Program-made: the position numbers and the translations under genes | Assembly: GCA_021414365.1 (NCBI GenBank) | Contig: JAIOOR010000019.1 | Coordinates: forward strand, 1 to 64,000 | DNA length: 64,000 nt | Origin: Nitrosarchaeum sp. | GTDB lineage: Archaea; Thermoproteota; Nitrososphaeria; Nitrososphaerales; Nitrosopumilaceae | Direction: 5' to 3' | Shown: in pieces, positions 1 to 8,701 of the stretch | How the letters are laid out: each line of letters starts with the position of its first letter | Numbering within the stretch: the first letter of the stretch is position 1 | The notes under the pieces: generated by a model | Seen by the model: only the letters and a program-made list of their open reading frames with translations | Database searches by the model: none | What the model was told of the DNA's origin: nothing

Positions 1-915
1 ATAATTGAAATTAAAAAGGACTCTACTTTTGCATTTGCAACACTACATAGTGATTCCTTTTCTATGTCTGAAAATCAAAACATCATGGAGCTAAAAGTTG
101 TTCCAATTGGGGAAGGGGCTGACCTATCTCTGGAAACTACAAAAACTTTTGACACTCAGCCATCATCTAAAATGTTGGTTTTTCTTCCAATAGATAAAAT
201 TAATGCAAATCACAAAAACAATCTTGGTATAGTGCAAATTGTTGATCTTCAAGGTAATCCAATAATTCCATCCTTTGATGTAAAATCAAAAATCATATCA
301 TCTAAAGAAAATGTAATTCAAGTAATTGATGATGCTGTAATACCACATGGAAAATCATATGCGTCATTTCCAATTGAAACACTTGGAACTGTTGGCACTT
401 CTGTAATTTCAGCTAGTGCAAAAGGAGTAATTGGAACTGAAAGTGAAATAAACACTGATTCTTCATTGACAAAATTGAAAATATATGCAAGCGGAATTGA
501 TAATGTAATTCCAGTGGATAAACAAGTTGCAATTAAATTATTTATTGATGATGAAAATGCTGAATCTGTACCAGGTGCATCTATTAAAATCACCACTGAT
601 GGTAATTCACAAGTTGTCCCTAATGTAATTAGAACTGATTCTGATGGTAGTGCAATTGTCAGCTTGACTGCTACTAACGGGCCTAACATTTCATTAGATC
701 TTGTTGCAACTGCAGAGGGATATTCCGAAGGAAAGGATACAATCACAATCAATGTTGATGCTCCTGATAAATCCCTAAACGCAGTAAATCTTGAATTACC
801 TGAGTGGATTGTTTATGTTGTTATTGCAGCAATACTTATGATTGGTGTCTTAGTTGTTTTGTTTTTGAAAAAATCAAAGGCTCCAATAGAAGAAGAATGG
901 GAAGAAGATATTTGA
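1..915 (+). CDS. C-terminally anchored surface protein with Ig-like domain (5' partial)
   Basis: The frame is open from base 1, so the ATG at 64 in the ORF track is internal and the true start lies upstream of the window. The visible part is beta-rich and resembles bacterial Ig-like/invasin-type repeats, with a segment around residues 150-240 containing VPGASIKITTDG and SLTATNG. It ends in one membrane helix (WIVYVVIAAILMIGVLVVLF) followed by a short basic then acidic tail, giving an outside-facing protein anchored at its C terminus. Function is unknown; a cell-envelope role is inferred from topology. No neighbour explains it. Confidence 0.75.
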   Translation: MIEIKKDSTFAFATLHSDSFSMSENQNIMELKVVPIGEGADLSLETTKTFDTQPSSKMLVFLPIDKINANHKNNLGIVQIVDLQGNPIIPSFDVKSKIISSKENVIQVIDDAVIPHGKSYASFPIETLGTVGTSVISASAKGVIGTESEINTDSSLTKLKIYASGIDNVIPVDKQVAIKLFIDDENAESVPGASIKITTDGNSQVVPNVIRTDSDGSAIVSLTATNGPNISLDLVATAEGYSEGKDTITINVDAPDKSLNAVNLELPEWIVYVVIAAILMIGVLVVLFLKKSKAPIEEEWEEDI

Positions 916-958
916 TTTTACATAGAGATATTATATTACACTACTTTAGCATTGATCA

Positions 959-1849
959 ATGTTATTTGTCTGGCTTAGAGTAATTCGCATTAGATTTCTT
1001 TTAGCATCCGTCATTGCAGTATCTGTGGGCCTTGCAATAAACTGGCATCAAAATTCTGCTGTTTCTCCATTTGATGCCGTTTTGACATTTGCTGGCGTTT
1101 TGGCACTTCATGCCAGCGTTGATCTGTTAAATGATTACTGGGATTTCAAAAGAGGAATTGACACCGTAACAAAAAGAACTAAAATGAGTGGTGGTACTGG
1201 AGTGCTACCTGAAGGATTACTAAAACCGTCATCTGTTTACCGTGCTGGCATTGGGTTTTTGATTTTAGGTTCTTTAATTGGATTTTATTTTGTATTTACT
1301 AATGGAATAACAATAGCTGTAATTTTGGGATTTGCAATATTATCTATCTATTTTTATTCAACTAAAATTGTGGATTCTGGATTAGCCGAATTTTTTGTTG
1401 CAGTAAAAGGCACAATGATTGTACTTGGCACATCTTTTATTCAATCAAATCAAATAACTTTGGAATCTATTTTAGGTGGAATTGCTGTAGGTGTTTTATC
1501 CTCACTTGTTCTTTTTATTGTATCCTTTCCTGATCATGATGCAGACAAATCCAAAGGAAGAAAAACTTTGGTAATTGTGGTAGGTAAAAAAAATGCAACC
1601 TCTCTATTTTGGATATTTCCTACAATTTCGTATTCTGTGATTGTATTTGGTATTTTTATCGGAGTTTTTCCAATATTTTCTATAATTACACTGATTACCA
1701 TCCCATTAGTGATCAAAGCTGGGTTTGGTTTGAAGAGAAATTTTGATTCTACACAAGAATTGATGCCTTCCATGTCTTCTACATTGATGTTTAGTCGTAT
1801 TACTGGGGTATTGTTTGTGCTAAGTTTTTTGTTTAGTTTTAAATTTTGA
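959..1849 (+). CDS. UbiA-family prenyltransferase, MenA-like
   Basis: Integral membrane prenyltransferase of the UbiA superfamily, about 296 aa with some eight hydrophobic segments. The first Asp-rich motif is NDYWDFKRGIDT and the second is DHDADKSKGR, both needed for Mg-diphosphate binding in the family. The segment SGGTGVLPEG after the first motif resembles MenA (dihydroxynaphthoate polyprenyltransferase) more than heme-O or geranylgeranylglyceryl enzymes, and a menaquinone role would fit this lineage, but the substrate cannot be fixed from sequence. The ATG at 959 is preceded by a TATA-like tatatta around 932, consistent with a leaderless mRNA. Confidence 0.8.
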   Translation: MLFVWLRVIRIRFLLASVIAVSVGLAINWHQNSAVSPFDAVLTFAGVLALHASVDLLNDYWDFKRGIDTVTKRTKMSGGTGVLPEGLLKPSSVYRAGIGFLILGSLIGFYFVFTNGITIAVILGFAILSIYFYSTKIVDSGLAEFFVAVKGTMIVLGTSFIQSNQITLESILGGIAVGVLSSLVLFIVSFPDHDADKSKGRKTLVIVVGKKNATSLFWIFPTISYSVIVFGIFIGVFPIFSIITLITIPLVIKAGFGLKRNFDSTQELMPSMSSTLMFSRITGVLFVLSFLFSFKF

Positions 1850-1887
1850 TACTCTAGACATAAATTCAGTATTGATTGATAATTTTT

Positions 1888-2988
1888 ATGATCTCAGGTT
1901 TTGCTACCCATGAGGGAACAAAGAAATTTCTTGAAAACTCAGGCATAACTCCATTGAATTTCAAGCAAATTCACAATCTTGTATTATCAAATGTAGGTAT
2001 AGGGACATACCTTGGTGAAGCAAATGAAAAAACAGACGAACTTGTAAAAAATGCAATCAAACAATCTGTTTTATCTGGAATTAATGTCATTGATACCGCC
2101 ATTAACTATAGGGCTCAAAAAGCAGAACGATCTGTTGGAAAAGCTATTTCTGAATTAATTAATGAGGGAAAAATTACACGAGACCAAATTTTTATCAGCA
2201 CAAAAAATGGCTATATTACAAATGATGCTGATGTTAAACAAGAATTCTGGGAATACATTAAAAATGAATACACGCAAAAAGGCGTAATCAAGGAAGGCGA
2301 TGTATCCTCTGGTTATCATTGTATGACCACTGCGTATCTTGCTGATCAATTAGAACGAAGTTTAAAAAATTTGGGATTAGATTGTGTTGATTTGTTATAT
2401 TTACATAATGCTGTAGAAGGCCAAATTAAAGATGTTTCAAAAGAAAAATTTTTGGAAAATCTCAAATCCGTATTTGAGTTATACGAACAAAAAAGAAAAC
2501 AAGATAAAATCAAATTTTATGGCATGGCCACCTGGGAATGTTTTCGTGTTTCTAATGATAATCCACAATATCTTTCATTGCAAGATACTGTTGAATTAGC
2601 AAGGAAGGTTGGTGGCGAGAATCATGGTTTTAGATTTATTCAGTTACCATTTAACATGTATTATGATCAAGCCTTACTTGCAAAAAACCAAATCCTTGAT
2701 GGAAGACCTGTTTCATTGTTAGAATCTGCAGTCAAATTAAACATTGGTGTATTTACTAGTGTGCCTTTAATGCAAGGACGATTATTGGTACCTGGTGCAA
2801 TGCCTGAATTCAATGATCTAAAACCATCATTGCGTGCATTGCAATTTATCCGTTCATCTCCTGGAGTTTTAGCCCCACTTGTTGGACAAAAATCTCCAGA
2901 ACATGTTTCTGAAAATCTAGAGATTATGAAAATTCCTCCAATGCCTGAAGATGAATTTATTGCATTAGTTAAGAAACTCACTTCATGA
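1888..2988 (+). CDS. Aldo/keto reductase family protein
   Basis: NAD(P)H-dependent oxidoreductase fold. The family signature is visible: GIGTYLG near the start, NVIDTAINYR, the strand with LDCVDLLYLHN and KIKFYGMATWE, and VPLMQGRL near the C terminus. The ORF track starts at a TTG (1876), but the ATG at 1888 (MISGFATHEG) is preferred. About 366 aa, longer than the usual 320 because of an insertion around residues 115-150. Substrate unknown. A second, more compact paralogue lies at 38315. It follows the prenyltransferase by about 40 bp on the same strand and could be co-transcribed. Confidence 0.85.
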   Translation: MISGFATHEGTKKFLENSGITPLNFKQIHNLVLSNVGIGTYLGEANEKTDELVKNAIKQSVLSGINVIDTAINYRAQKAERSVGKAISELINEGKITRDQIFISTKNGYITNDADVKQEFWEYIKNEYTQKGVIKEGDVSSGYHCMTTAYLADQLERSLKNLGLDCVDLLYLHNAVEGQIKDVSKEKFLENLKSVFELYEQKRKQDKIKFYGMATWECFRVSNDNPQYLSLQDTVELARKVGGENHGFRFIQLPFNMYYDQALLAKNQILDGRPVSLLESAVKLNIGVFTSVPLMQGRLLVPGAMPEFNDLKPSLRALQFIRSSPGVLAPLVGQKSPEHVSENLEIMKIPPMPEDEFIALVKKLTS

Positions 2989-3078
2989 TATTGAAAATAT
3001 GTATTATTTTCTTGCATTCATGCGGTTGATTCTATAGAAAGCTAATAAATGGGTCATCTTTAAATTACTATTAGAAAT

Positions 3079-3444
3079 TTGTCTACTAAGATTTTTGATT
3101 ATCCTACTATTTGTAAAACAATTTTATCCATAGATCCAAAAATTAGATTTGCTGGAGTGATTAATGAGCGAGGCAGATTAGTTGCAGGCGGGATGAAAGA
3201 AAATGTGGAGCCCCTAGAAAATGAAAAAGATGATGAGATGATATTCATGGAGCTTGCATTAAGAGTAAAAATGAGAAAAGAATTTGATAAACAATTAGGC
3301 CGCGTAAATTTCGCAATGGCATCAAGAGAACGTGCATTGGCAATCAGTTTTCTGATTAATGATGATATTTTGTATGTAGTTTCAGAACCTGATGCTGATT
3401 ACGGTGCACTTCCAAAGAAAATACTACAAATAATTAATTCATAA
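3079..3444 (+). CDS. Small conserved thaumarchaeal protein, possibly DUF6659
   Basis: 121 aa with a TTG start and a TATA-like ctttaaatta about 18 bp upstream. The sequence has a profilin/roadblock-like feel (RFAGVINERGRLVAGGM, then a helix, then FAMASRERALAISFLINDDILYVVSEP). I associate this pattern with the DUF6659 family of ammonia-oxidising archaea, from memory rather than a search. Function is unknown; a small sensory or scaffolding protein is possible. Confidence 0.6.
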   Translation: MSTKIFDYPTICKTILSIDPKIRFAGVINERGRLVAGGMKENVEPLENEKDDEMIFMELALRVKMRKEFDKQLGRVNFAMASRERALAISFLINDDILYVVSEPDADYGALPKKILQIINS

Positions 3445-3502
3445 TTTGTTCTTCGTTATTGATTCTACATATGTATAAATAGAATTGTTCAGTGAAAAAT
3501 TT

Positions 3503-3649
3503 GTGCCGGTAGATCCTGTTTGTGGAATTGAACTTGCTGAAGAATTAGCTGTCACACATGAATATGAGGGAAAAAAGTTATTTTTTTGCTGCAACGGTTG
3601 CAGAAAAATTTTCATAAGAAAACCAAAAAAATGGAAGAAAAATATCTAA
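3503..3649 (+). CDS. YHS-domain metal-binding micro-protein (48 aa)
   Basis: Too short for the ORF track. Starting at GTG 3503 it reads VPVDPVCGIELAEE and then a short strand and FFCCNGCRKIF, the classic YHS layout (DPVCGM... then CC..C..F), a fold often binding metal ions in trafficking or detoxification. A TATA-like atgtataaat at 3471-3480 places the transcript start near 3500, supporting the GTG; an in-frame TTG at 3485 is the alternative. Its stop overlaps the 3' end of the convergent gene at 3646 by 4 bp. Confidence 0.65.
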   Translation: MPVDPVCGIELAEELAVTHEYEGKKLFFCCNGCRKIFIRKPKKWKKNI

Positions 3650-4596
3650 ACTGGAAAAGCCCCACACATACGACAAAATTTTGAGTTCTCTATGCTGAAA
3701 TTGCAATAAGGACATGACCTTTCATCACGTCTCTTTTCTGATATGCCGTACAATCTCCTGTAAATTTCATAGTAGTGCATAGATTCTTTTGTTCTAATTA
3801 TTACTCTGTCATCCTGCTCTATTTTCTTCTTTTTTTCTAAAAATAACTGATCGTTTATCACAGAATCAAATAAATTTGAAAGTCCTACTGTTCCTGATCC
3901 ATCTTGCATGGGTGATTTCTCTCTCCAAACAATTTGCATTGGTATGTTTTTCTCAAATGCTTTACGAAGGATCCATTTTCCGTGTCTTTTTCCATTCTCA
4001 TCTCTTACTTTAAGATCTGATGGAATTCCTTTTGCAAATTTTATTATCTTTTCATTTAGAAATGGTGATTCCACTGTAATCCCAAGCGCTTTACCTAGTT
4101 TCTGAGTTGGAAAATGCATTATTGCGCATACTCTTTGAATCTCTTTTTCTAGTTTATCTTCAGGCATATTTATAAAAAAACTATATCCTGCAAATAATTC
4201 ATCTGCCCCATCACCTGTAATTATTCCAGTACTGTTTTGCTCTTTTGCCCACTTTATTGCCATATACATTACTATGTTATTTCTAATTTCTATATCGTTG
4301 AAATTTTTTAATATTTTAATTGTCTCTTCTATTGCACTTAGAATGTCTGTTGTACTTACTTGATTAATTGTCAATGATAGGTTAAATTCCTTTGAAACTC
4401 TTTGGCAGTATGTAAGATCACTTGCAACAAAATCTTTTGCTATGATAGCTACTGTGTTTGGATTTCTTTCTTTTAGCAAATATGCTATTATTGTGCTATC
4501 TAAACCGCCTGATAATGCTATGGTGTTTGATCTACATGTTTCACATGATTCTTTTAACATCTGCTGCAATTTTTTAGAAATTTCTTCCAATGACAC
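3646..4596 (-). CDS. Asparagine synthase-like PP-loop protein with C-terminal zinc ribbon
   Basis: 316 aa, GTG start. The N-terminal PP-loop ALSGGLDSTIIAYLL is the ATP-pyrophosphatase motif of asparagine synthetase B, and TGDGADELFAGY is the matching second motif. Unlike AsnB it has no N-terminal glutaminase domain, so it may use ammonia (plausible in an ammonia oxidiser) or adenylate another carboxylate. The last 30 residues form a rubredoxin-like zinc ribbon (CPYCNFSIENSKFCRMCG), an unusual appendage that could bind a protein or nucleic acid. Exact substrate uncertain. Confidence 0.75.
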   Translation of the reverse strand: MSLEEISKKLQQMLKESCETCRSNTIALSGGLDSTIIAYLLKERNPNTVAIIAKDFVASDLTYCQRVSKEFNLSLTINQVSTTDILSAIEETIKILKNFNDIEIRNNIVMYMAIKWAKEQNSTGIITGDGADELFAGYSFFINMPEDKLEKEIQRVCAIMHFPTQKLGKALGITVESPFLNEKIIKFAKGIPSDLKVRDENGKRHGKWILRKAFEKNIPMQIVWREKSPMQDGSGTVGLSNLFDSVINDQLFLEKKKKIEQDDRVIIRTKESMHYYEIYRRLYGISEKRRDERSCPYCNFSIENSKFCRMCGAFPV

Positions 4597-4707
4597 GATA
4601 ATATTTTTGAAATTAAAATAGGTTAGCCTAACGACTTGAATGATTTACAATAAATGGCATTTTATGCATTGCAAACTTTAAATCCCTTGTACAAACTTTG
4701 TGGATTA

Positions 4708-5124
4708 ATGTTACTTCCCGCAGAAATTGAATCAAAAACCTTGATTCCTGCACTAAGAGCAATTCTTGCAAAAAAACTTGCAGAAGATCATAATATTCGT
4801 GAAGATGAAATTTCTAAAATGTTAGGTGTTACCCAAGCAGCTGTTAGTAATTACATCCGCGGAACACGTGGTGATCCTTCTTTGATTGCAAAACTTTTAG
4901 CAGAAAAACAAGTTTCCACTCTAATCGATGAACTCACTGATAATCTCTCATCTGATATGGCTTATACTCCATCCAGTCTTTCCAAATTTATTGGTCTTTG
5001 CAATTATATCAAATCAAGCTTGTTAATTTGTGAAATTCATCACAATCTTGAATCAAACATTGATGAAAAAGTCTGCAAAGAATGTGAAAACATGCTCTTA
5101 AAGGGTCCTGGCAGCGTTTACTAA
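4708..5124 (+). CDS. HTH transcriptional regulator
   Basis: The ORF track starts at 4654, but the ATG at 4708 (MLLPAEIESK) fits better: a TATA-like ctttaaat at 4676-4683 sits about 27 bp upstream, so the mRNA would be leaderless and the protein 138 aa. An XRE/lambda-type helix-turn-helix is clear (DEISKMLGVTQAAVSNYIRGTRG). The C terminus carries a Cys pair (VCKECENML) after a His (CEIHHN), possibly metal-binding. It is a predicted archaeal transcriptional regulator; targets unknown. Confidence 0.75.
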   Translation: MLLPAEIESKTLIPALRAILAKKLAEDHNIREDEISKMLGVTQAAVSNYIRGTRGDPSLIAKLLAEKQVSTLIDELTDNLSSDMAYTPSSLSKFIGLCNYIKSSLLICEIHHNLESNIDEKVCKECENMLLKGPGSVY

Positions 5125-5429
5125 ATTCTTATTAAAATAATTTCTATATTGGAAGTCATTCTCCCAATACCTGCGGCTGCTTCTGTGTCTAATTTTATTT
5201 TTTGAACCTTGGAATTTCCATGAAGCATTTTTTCTGTTATGATGTTCGCAACTGCAACTGCGTTTGGGATTGAATCCCCCACTGCTCTTAGAATTACTTT
5301 CTTTTTATTTCCTAATATTGGTAGGATCTCTATGGCTGATTGCATAACTGGGTCATATCGAATGTTAAAAATGATATCTTCAGATTTAATCTGATCTTGA
5401 CCATGTTCTTTAATATCTTCCATTAGCAT
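5121..5429 (-). CDS. alba: DNA/RNA-binding chromatin protein Alba
   Basis: About 100 aa. The central VILRAVGDSIPNAVAVANII is the diagnostic Alba (Sac10b) helix region, followed by the beta-hairpin that embraces nucleic acid. Alba coats archaeal DNA and binds RNA; its affinity is often modulated by lysine acetylation. The start could be 5429 (MLMED) or 5423 (MEDIKEHG). The N-terminal extension of about 20 residues is acidic and longer than in crenarchaeal Alba. Convergent with the regulator, overlapping by 4 bp at the stops. Confidence 0.9.
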   Translation of the reverse strand: MLMEDIKEHGQDQIKSEDIIFNIRYDPVMQSAIEILPILGNKKKVILRAVGDSIPNAVAVANIITEKMLHGNSKVQKIKLDTEAAAGIGRMTSNIEIILIRI

Positions 5430-5484
5430 TATTCAATAATTTGCAATTTTGTGTTCTATTAAGTTTTATCGACGATTGATTCAC

Positions 5485-6000
5485 TTAATCAAAGTAATCT
5501 ATTGGGATATTTTGATAATCGCCGTTTGGAAGTACTCTTCTTATGGTAATTGGAATTACTCTTTGTTCTAATTCTTCCATTGCTATGTCCAGTGATATTC
5601 TTGCAGTTTTTGGAATTGGAATGAATGGCGGTGCACCTAAAGATAATTGTAATGCTCTTGCTCCCATTATTCTTGCTTTCTCAAATCTTGTTAATGTAGG
5701 TGGTCCAATTGTGATCTTGCCTTTTTCACATGGAATTTCTATTGGCTCATGTTCTTCAACTGTTTCTACAACTTCTCTTTCTTCGATTTCTTTAATTCTT
5801 TTTTCAAGGGCTTCTTGTTGTTTTTCAGTTAGTGGTTCTAGACCTTCATTTTTTTCAATTAATTTTCGATAAGTATCCAACGCTTTATTTAATCCAGTGT
5901 TTACCTCGACATCTCCTTCAAAAACCTCCTCTACTTCTTGAGGCTCTATATACTCCTCTGGCTCTTCAACAATTACTTCTGCTTCATTAGAATCTGACAA
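5485..6000 (-). CDS. rpoK: DNA-directed RNA polymerase subunit Rpo6 (K)
   Basis: The C-terminal 65 residues are textbook Rpo6/RPB6 (LTRFEKARIMGARALQLSLG, ISLDIAMEELEQRVIPITIRR), the small subunit that stabilises the polymerase clamp. The ORF track begins at TTG 6105, but a TTG at 6000 (MSDSNEAEVIVEEPEE) fits a leaderless transcript from the TATA box at 6024-6029, giving 171 aa. The preceding hundred residues are strongly acidic with a predicted helix (ITEKQQ-like LTEKQQEALEKRIKEIEE), reminiscent of the acidic N terminus of eukaryotic RPB6. Divergent from the gene at 6053. Confidence 0.9.
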   Translation of the reverse strand: MSDSNEAEVIVEEPEEYIEPQEVEEVFEGDVEVNTGLNKALDTYRKLIEKNEGLEPLTEKQQEALEKRIKEIEEREVVETVEEHEPIEIPCEKGKITIGPPTLTRFEKARIMGARALQLSLGAPPFIPIPKTARISLDIAMEELEQRVIPITIRRVLPNGDYQNIPIDYFD

Positions 6001-6023
6001 GTACCCAAATTCTTTCAAAGCGT

Positions 6024-6029
6024 TATATA
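6024..6029. promoter_or_regulatory. Symmetric TATA box serving two divergent leaderless genes
   Basis: The sequence TATATA (within gttatatattcc) is palindromic and centred at 6026.5. The TTG of Rpo6 on the minus strand (6000) and the TTG of the cyclophilin-like gene on the plus strand (6053) are each exactly 26.5 bp from the centre, the normal archaeal TATA-to-start spacing. This both defines the two starts and suggests one TBP site drives both genes. Confidence 0.6.
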
Positions 6030-6052
6030 TTCCAATAATTTTAAAATACGAA

Positions 6053-6439
6053 TTGAGTTCAGCATCAGTCTCAAGAAAACAGATAATCTTGGAAATCAAA
6101 GGCAAAACAAAGATTAGATGTGATCTAAAACGTCATTTATCACCAAGGACCGTTGGTACAATCTTGAGATCTTTACCATTGGAAGGACATGCTCATTTTC
6201 TAGGAAAAAACATCGCATACTTTGAGACCATGGTTGATTCTGGAAGTGAGAGATCAACAAAAAAATTCAAAAAAGGAGATATTGCTTTTTTATCTTCTGC
6301 TGGAAGTATTTGTTTTTTTATCGAAGATGTTTCATCTGGAAAAATAATGACACCAATTGGAAAAATCTTGGAAAATATAGATGCACTAAAGGATATTAAA
6401 TCTGGTGATGTGTTTTGTCTCTATGAAGAAACTGCTTGA
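6053..6439 (+). CDS. Cyclophilin-like fold protein (COG2164-like)
   Basis: About 128 aa, TTG start at 6053 supported by the shared TATA box; a second TTG at 6089 (MEIKGKTKIRCDL) is possible. The pattern TVGTILRSLPLEGHAHFLGKNIAYFE followed by KKFKKGDIAFLSSAGSICFFIED matches the small cyclophilin-like family found in archaea and Thermotoga, whose catalytic role is not established. The 3' end overlaps the convergent S25e gene by 19 bp. Confidence 0.7.
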   Translation: MSSASVSRKQIILEIKGKTKIRCDLKRHLSPRTVGTILRSLPLEGHAHFLGKNIAYFETMVDSGSERSTKKFKKGDIAFLSSAGSICFFIEDVSSGKIMTPIGKILENIDALKDIKSGDVFCLYEETA

Positions 6440-6741
6440 TAGATGTAATGTCCGCTATATCCGCCGACTTTTTTAATAATTCCTTTCTTTGCTGATTCTG
6501 ATAAAAATGCATTTGCAGCTGAAACTTTAACTCCTGTTTGTCTTGCAAGATCATGTACTGTTACAACCTTTGCGTTTTGAATTATCTTTATTGCTTCTTT
6601 CTCATTTACTATTACTGTGATTTCCGCTTTACGTGGACCGCTCTCTCCCTTATCTTTTCTGTTCTTTTTTGAATCCTTTGCATCTTTTGATCCTTGAGCT
6701 TTATCCTGTTTTGCTGGAGTTACTTTTTTTGTTCCGCCCAT
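6421..6741 (-). CDS. rps25e: Small ribosomal subunit protein S25e
   Basis: The ORF track overextends to 6804. The ATG at 6741 (MGGTKKVTPAKQ) gives 106 aa with a lysine-rich tail typical of S25e and a winged-helix core (TVHDLARQTGVKVSAANAFLSESAKKGIIKKVGGYSGHYIY, quoted in part). A TATA-like ttataag on the minus strand about 27 bp upstream (near 6768) supports this start and a leaderless mRNA. Confidence 0.9.
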   Translation of the reverse strand: MGGTKKVTPAKQDKAQGSKDAKDSKKNRKDKGESGPRKAEITVIVNEKEAIKIIQNAKVVTVHDLARQTGVKVSAANAFLSESAKKGIIKKVGGYSGHYIYQAVSS

Positions 6742-6874
6742 AAACTGAGAAAAAAATAATCCTCTTATAAACGATGTATAATTCTTGAATCTCATCATAT
6801 TCATACCAAGAAAAACTGAATTAATTTAATCGACAAATTTTCAAATATAAATAACATCTAATTTACTTATAATC

Positions 6875-7087
6875 ATGGGTATTGTTTCAAAAGGTGCCAA
6901 ATGCAATGTTGACGGCTGTGACAAAGAAGGAGCTCGTTCATTGAACACCACAAAAGTAGAAAATGCCGGATTACGTGTTAGTTCTGTAGGCAAAAAGAGT
7001 GTTCTATGTAAAGAACATTACAAAGAATGGAAAAAAGAATCTAAAGATGATCGAGACTTAGAACGTGCTCGTTTTGACAAGTTTTAA
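6875..7087 (+). CDS. Small zinc-binding conserved protein
   Basis: 70 aa, ATG start 27 bp after a clear TATA box (aatataaata, 6843-6852). Cysteines occur as CNVDGC near the N terminus and a later LCKEHYKEW (CxxH), giving a C-x4-C ... C-x2-H metal site. Basic and highly charged C terminus. No named family recognised; likely a nucleic-acid or ribosome-associated zinc protein. Its stop overlaps the convergent deoxyhypusine synthase gene by 4 bp. Confidence 0.7.
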   Translation: MGIVSKGAKCNVDGCDKEGARSLNTTKVENAGLRVSSVGKKSVLCKEHYKEWKKESKDDRDLERARFDKF

Positions 7088-8193
7088 TTCTTCTTATTCT
7101 TTCTTGTTTTTGTTTTTCTATCAGGCGTTTTCAAATAATCGCTTTGTAGTTTTTCATAGTACGCCCCCAATTTCTTGTACAGTCTTTTTGGTTTTCTTGA
7201 ATTTTGATTGCTAAGTACATACAATGCAAGAATTGGAAACGCAATTGTTGCGTCTGCATAAACTGTAATCATGTCATGATGGGCATCTTGTACTTTGCCC
7301 CAACTTTTTCCTTCCTGCAGTGTTGCACCAGACAAACCACCTGTGTCTGGTCTTGCATCTGTGATTTGTATTACATAGTCTTGCCCGCCGTCATTTCTTT
7401 GAAGAATTTGATCTAACAAAGGACCTGTTTGCTGAGCTGTGTTTTTTGGAACCCCTCCACCAAGCTCCAATATCCCAGATTTTTTTGAATTGTATAAAAT
7501 TGATGCCTGCTCAATAATCTCTTTTACAAAATCTAAACTGTATATTTTATCATGTAGTCTGTGTACTGCCAAGTTCAAAGCCAAAGATGAGTCTTTCATG
7601 GTGGAAATGTATACCGGAACATCGTAATCATAGGCAGTTGTGATAAAACTTTTTTCTGGATGTTTTGATTTTTCTTTACTAATTTTACCCATTAGATTAC
7701 AAAATTCTGCAGTTGTAAATGGTTTATCTGTAAAATCCTTTGCAAACATTTTTTGTATTATGTGATCTTCTGCTTCTAATGTTTCATGGAATTTTATGTA
7801 TACATCTCTAATTCGTACGATCTCATTTTCATATAATTTCATATCATCTACATCGAAACTACCTTGTTTGACTGGTAATCCCCATGCGAAATGATCTTCA
7901 TGATAAACATTGGCACCGGTTGTGATAATCCAGTCTACAAAACCACGTTCAATCAAAGTTTTGATGATTCCACCAAATCCTACTGGAGTCATTGCACCTG
8001 AAACTGTAAGGCATATTGTAGCATCCTCTTTGATCATTTTTGCATAAAGTTTTGCTGCTTCGCCTAACTGCCTTCCATTATATCCAGAACTGGCAAAAAC
8101 ATCTACTAGATCTTCTATTGTCATCTTTGGATCAAGTTTGATATGTGGAATATCTTTGCCGTGAAATTCATGTGGGTCCATATCTATAAACAA
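7084..8193 (-). CDS. dys: Deoxyhypusine synthase
   Basis: 369 aa. Catalyses NAD- and spermidine-dependent transfer of an aminobutyl group to a lysine of aIF5A. Strong full-length similarity: VSGAMTPVGFGGIIKTLIE, TTGANVYHEDHF, LGGGVPKN, ITDARPDTGGLSGATLQE and GKSWGKV, the last containing the active-site lysine. The C terminus is a lysine-rich tail. Start at 8193 or the second Met at 8181. The agmatinase-family gene at 16853 in this window could supply polyamine precursor chemistry. Confidence 0.93.
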   Translation of the reverse strand: MFIDMDPHEFHGKDIPHIKLDPKMTIEDLVDVFASSGYNGRQLGEAAKLYAKMIKEDATICLTVSGAMTPVGFGGIIKTLIERGFVDWIITTGANVYHEDHFAWGLPVKQGSFDVDDMKLYENEIVRIRDVYIKFHETLEAEDHIIQKMFAKDFTDKPFTTAEFCNLMGKISKEKSKHPEKSFITTAYDYDVPVYISTMKDSSLALNLAVHRLHDKIYSLDFVKEIIEQASILYNSKKSGILELGGGVPKNTAQQTGPLLDQILQRNDGGQDYVIQITDARPDTGGLSGATLQEGKSWGKVQDAHHDMITVYADATIAFPILALYVLSNQNSRKPKRLYKKLGAYYEKLQSDYLKTPDRKTKTRKNKKN

Positions 8194-8275
8194 AATTTTA
8201 CCGTAAATAATACTTGTGAATTTGATTTACTAAACCAAAAATCGTTATCTGCTTATTATTTTACTCAAACGTTTT

Positions 8276-8701
8276 TTAAATTATGGTTAATTTTACGGCA
8301 TTTCCATTACTGTCCCAAGCAAAAATATCTTTATCTTCATAAGGAAATCCAACGATCAAAGAAATTAGTTGAAAAAAGTTATTCAAATCAGTTACTGACG
8401 GGTGTGCATTTCCGCTTGGATGAGAATGAACTGTTCCGACATAACTCATATCCGCTGGTAGCATATAGTGTGGAAATCCTGAAGAAGAATGTGCATTAAA
8501 AGCAAATGGTGGAATAATTAATCCGTCAATTAGGATATTGCCTTTTTTTGACTTTCCTCGTAGAATTAAAATTCCTTCATTTGGATGCTTCATTTGACAA
8601 TAAGACAAAATACTATCTAAAACATCTTTTTTTAATTTTATTTCACGCTCTGTTTTTTCCAAAATTATATTTGGTTTTGATTTTGTTATTTTAAAAAACA
8701 T
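8276..8701 (-). CDS. JAB1/MPN (JAMM) metalloprotease-like protein
   Basis: 141 aa comprising one MPN domain. The JAMM zinc motif is complete: an upstream Glu (PNEGILILRG) and VGTVHSHPSGNAHPSVTDL, matching H-x-H-P-x-G-x-x-x-P-S-x-x-D. Such enzymes cleave isopeptide or ubiquitin-like (SAMP/Urm1) conjugates, or process sulfur-carrier proteins. No ubiquitin-like gene is adjacent, so the substrate is unknown. Confidence 0.88.
   Translation of the reverse strand: MFFKITKSKPNIILEKTEREIKLKKDVLDSILSYCQMKHPNEGILILRGKSKKGNILIDGLIIPPFAFNAHSSSGFPHYMLPADMSYVGTVHSHPSGNAHPSVTDLNNFFQLISLIVGFPYEDKDIFAWDSNGNAVKLTII

Noticed and set aside
8143-8499. Plus-strand ORF of 118 aa
   Set aside because: Lies antisense to the JAMM protease gene and the 5' end of the deoxyhypusine synthase gene; composition is that of a shadow frame.
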